45,265 nucleotides of DNA from an uncultured Pelagibacteraceae bacterium (GTDB lineage: Bacteria > Pseudomonadota > Alphaproteobacteria > Pelagibacterales > Pelagibacteraceae). Below, piece after piece: positions 42,994 to 45,265 of the stretch. Below the pieces are notes generated by a model. It was not told where the DNA came from, did no database searches, and was given only the letters and a program-made list of their open reading frames with translations. Position 1 is the first letter of the stretch. Each line of letters begins with the position of its first letter. Both the position numbers and the translations under genes were made by a program. The stretch spans positions 1 through 45,265 of the forward strand of contig CACAYA010000001.1 of assembly GCA_902536575.1 (NCBI GenBank), read 5' to 3'.

Positions 42994-43256
42994 ATTTACC
43001 AATACAAAAATTTTTACATATTTTTCATTTTTATCATGTGTAACATAAATCATATTGGTATTAATTCTGAGGATTTATTAAATTTGACAAAAATAAAATT
43101 TGAATAAAAATATAATACAACTATTAATTGTTTAAATTGTAATTTTTTAGTTAAAATAAATAAAATTTAATCATATTTTTTAATAATTCGTTTTAACGAA
43201 AATTTGCGACATGCTGTCAAATATAGTAATTTTTTAAAAAAATCCTAGGAGGAGAA

Positions 43257-44585
43257 ATGAAAAATATAATAAAAATATTTTGTATAACTTCATTATTTAT
43301 TAGCAGTGTTGTATATGCAGATATTAAATTTTGGACTACAGAGGTCCAACCTGCTCGTATGGCTAAGCAGGAGGAAATGGCAAAAGCTTTTGAGGCTAAA
43401 ACAGGTATCAAAGTTGATGTGATTCCAATTGAAGAAAAAGATCTGGGAACTAGAGCAACAGCAGCTGCAGCAGCTGGTGATTTACCAGACGTGATTTATC
43501 ACACTTTACAATATGTCTTACCTTGGGCTGAAGCTGGAATTTTAGATGTTGATGCCAATAACGCTGTGGTTAAAGCACTTGGTAAAAATACTTTTGCACC
43601 AGGAGCTCTTAACATGGCTAAGTCAGGATCCAAAATTGCTGCTGTGCCAGTTGATGGATGGACACAGATGGTTGTTTACAGAAAGGATCTTTTTGAAAAC
43701 GCTGATCTAGAGCCACCTACAAGTTATGCCAACATTGTTAAAGCTGTTGAAAAATTATCAAAAGTTAACGGTGTGTTTGGTTTTGTAGCTGCTACTAAAA
43801 CTGATGAAAACTTTATGAGCCAAGTTTTAGAACATGTTCTTTTAGCGAATGGGGTAAACATAGTTAAAAAAGGTGGTATTAAGAAGCAAGGTAAAAAATT
43901 AAAAGAAGCATTAGAGTTTTATAAAGTCATCGCGAAGGCAAGTCCTCCTGGTGAACTTTATTGGAAACAATCTAGAGCACTTTATTTTGCTGGAAAGACA
44001 CCGATGATAATTTGGTCTCCATTTATTATGGATGAGCTTGCAGGTTTAAGGGACTCAGCTCCACCGACTATAAATAGTGATCCAACCTCTCCTGAGCTAG
44101 CATCTAAAACTGGTTTTATAACAAATTTTAGTGGACCAAGTAATAAAAAAGGTGCTGCATGGGCAGATATTAGATACTTTGGTATAACAGCTGATGCTGA
44201 TACTGATGAAGCAAAGCAATTTATCATGTACTCAATGGATGAAGGTTATACAAGTACCTTATCAATTGCTCCAGAAGGTAAATTTCCAGTAAGAAGAGGA
44301 AATGCGAGTGACTCTGAAGCCTTTACAAAAGCTTGGAGTAAACTTCCAGTTGGAGTTGATAGAAAAGCTGCCTTGTCAGATCTTTATGACCCAGATGTTA
44401 TAAATAACATCGTTGCAGGTTTAGATACTGCAAACAGATGGGGAGTTAAAGAAGGAGAGCTATCTAGAGCATCTAAAATTATTAATTCACAATTCATAAA
44501 CAGAATCACAAGAGAATATATTGATGATGAAATTTCTGTTGATGAAGCAGTTGATAAAATAAATGCAGGATTAGCTAGTTTCTAA
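43257..44585 (+). CDS. Sugar ABC transporter substrate-binding protein
   Basis: Signal peptide; FWTTEVQPARMAKQEEMAKAFEAKTGIKVDVIPI, GDLPDVIY; strong Shine-Dalgarno AGGAGG just upstream. Confidence 0.92.
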   Translation: MKNIIKIFCITSLFISSVVYADIKFWTTEVQPARMAKQEEMAKAFEAKTGIKVDVIPIEEKDLGTRATAAAAAGDLPDVIYHTLQYVLPWAEAGILDVDANNAVVKALGKNTFAPGALNMAKSGSKIAAVPVDGWTQMVVYRKDLFENADLEPPTSYANIVKAVEKLSKVNGVFGFVAATKTDENFMSQVLEHVLLANGVNIVKKGGIKKQGKKLKEALEFYKVIAKASPPGELYWKQSRALYFAGKTPMIIWSPFIMDELAGLRDSAPPTINSDPTSPELASKTGFITNFSGPSNKKGAAWADIRYFGITADADTDEAKQFIMYSMDEGYTSTLSIAPEGKFPVRRGNASDSEAFTKAWSKLPVGVDRKAALSDLYDPDVINNIVAGLDTANRWGVKEGELSRASKIINSQFINRITREYIDDEISVDEAVDKINAGLASF

Positions 44586-44602
44586 TAATTTAAATTAATT
44601 AA

Positions 44603-44636
44603 AAAAGCGGATAAGATTACTTGTCCGCTTTTTTTT
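44603..44636 (+). terminator. Intrinsic terminator between SBP and permease genes
   Basis: aaaagcggataag-atta-cttgtccgctttt (13 bp stem with one T-G pair) and a T8 tract ending directly before ATG 44637. Confidence 0.9.
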
Positions 44637-45265
44637 ATGAAAGATACTTTAGCAAATACTGAAAAGAAAACTGCTTATATTTTAACCTTACCTGCAGTGG
44701 CATTAGTTTTTGCAATAATTTTATTTCCTATTTTTGCAAATGTTTGGATTAGTTTTAAAGAGGTTAAGCTTAAAGATATAAGAATTCCTGAACCAAGAGC
44801 AAAAAAAATTATCAAATACATATCTGAAGATCCTTCAAAAATAAAAATTTTATATAAATTAAGAAATAGCTCATTACTTCAAGAAATCAGGGAAGTTTCA
44901 TTTCAAGATAAATTTCCAAAAAATTTTGAAATTGAAAAATTAGACCCGCGTTGTGAATTCAAAAAATATGCTTTAAATTGTAAATTTGGTAATTGGCCAG
45001 CAAAATATAAAGAAAATTTTCAAGTAATTTTTGAAACAAATGACGGATCAAAAGTAGATAAAAAAGTACTAAAATCCACAAAACCTAAATTAGATGGTAC
45101 CTCAGATAATATACTGCTTAATACTAATTTTACTTTAAAAAACTTTAAGAAAGTTTTATTTGATAATGAATTTGTAGATCTGCTCCTTACAACTTTTTAC
45201 TACACATTTTTTGGAACTGTTGGCTCTATCATATTTGGTATTTTGACAGCCCAAATGGTCAATCA
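44637..45265 (+). CDS. Sugar ABC transporter permease (MalF-like), truncated by window edge
   Basis: Open frame from ATG 44637: MKDTLANTEKKTAYILTLPAVALVFAIILFPIFANVWISFKEV...LLLTTFYYTFFGTVGSIIFGILTAQMVNQ; absent from ORF track because no stop. Confidence 0.88.
   Translation, partial: MKDTLANTEKKTAYILTLPAVALVFAIILFPIFANVWISFKEVKLKDIRIPEPRAKKIIKYISEDPSKIKILYKLRNSSLLQEIREVSFQDKFPKNFEIEKLDPRCEFKKYALNCKFGNWPAKYKENFQVIFETNDGSKVDKKVLKSTKPKLDGTSDNILLNTNFTLKNFKKVLFDNEFVDLLLTTFYYTFFGTVGSIIFGILTAQMVN

Noticed and set aside
43084-43116. TTGACA...TATAAT promoter upstream of the sugar-binding protein gene
   Set aside because: The spacer is 21 nt, too long for a standard sigma70 promoter, and such hexamers are common in this AT-rich gap.
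42994-43256. Possible riboswitch in the 263 nt leader of the sugar-binding protein gene (accaata...tattggt pairing, ctgaggattta segment)
   Set aside because: Only a 7 bp weak helix, no recognisable aptamer core; needs an Infernal search before any claim.
1-45265. CRISPR array, intact prophage, transposase or rRNA
   Set aside because: No regularly spaced repeats, integrase/transposase-like ORF or rRNA sequence was seen in the window.

Overview
This window looks like a low-GC, streamlined alphaproteobacterial genome of SAR11/Pelagibacter type (inferred from gene content, base composition and tight packing; no search was run). Positions 1-14.2 kb are a minus-strand block of translation and transcription genes: tuf, tRNA-Trp, secE, nusG, rplK, rplA, rplJ, rplL, rpoB, rpoC, rpsL, rpsG, fusA. 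tRNA-Gly, tRNA-Tyr, rlmB and tRNA-Thr follow. A 2.5 kb segment (pilin, secreted protein, sugar amidotransferase) is bounded by tRNA-Thr and a degenerate same-orientation copy of its 3' two-thirds. The middle holds a GST-like protein, nadK, tRNA-Leu, an Fe/organic-type ABC importer, an inositol-monophosphatase family protein, a secreted hydrolase plus HExxH pair, and a TTT (TctA/TctC) transporter flanked by two different ComA-like (phosphosulfolactate synthase family) proteins. The right part is a very AT-rich glycan/lipid-carrier cassette (epimerase, GMC oxidoreductase, UbiA-like gene split at a homopolymer, polytopic membrane protein), then a predicted glucosylglycerate synthesis pair (HAD phosphatase and GpgS-like glycosyltransferase) and a sugar ABC importer cut by the window edge. 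A notable recurring theme is an intrinsic-terminator-like hairpin between the solute-binding protein gene and the downstream permease gene in all three transporter operons.
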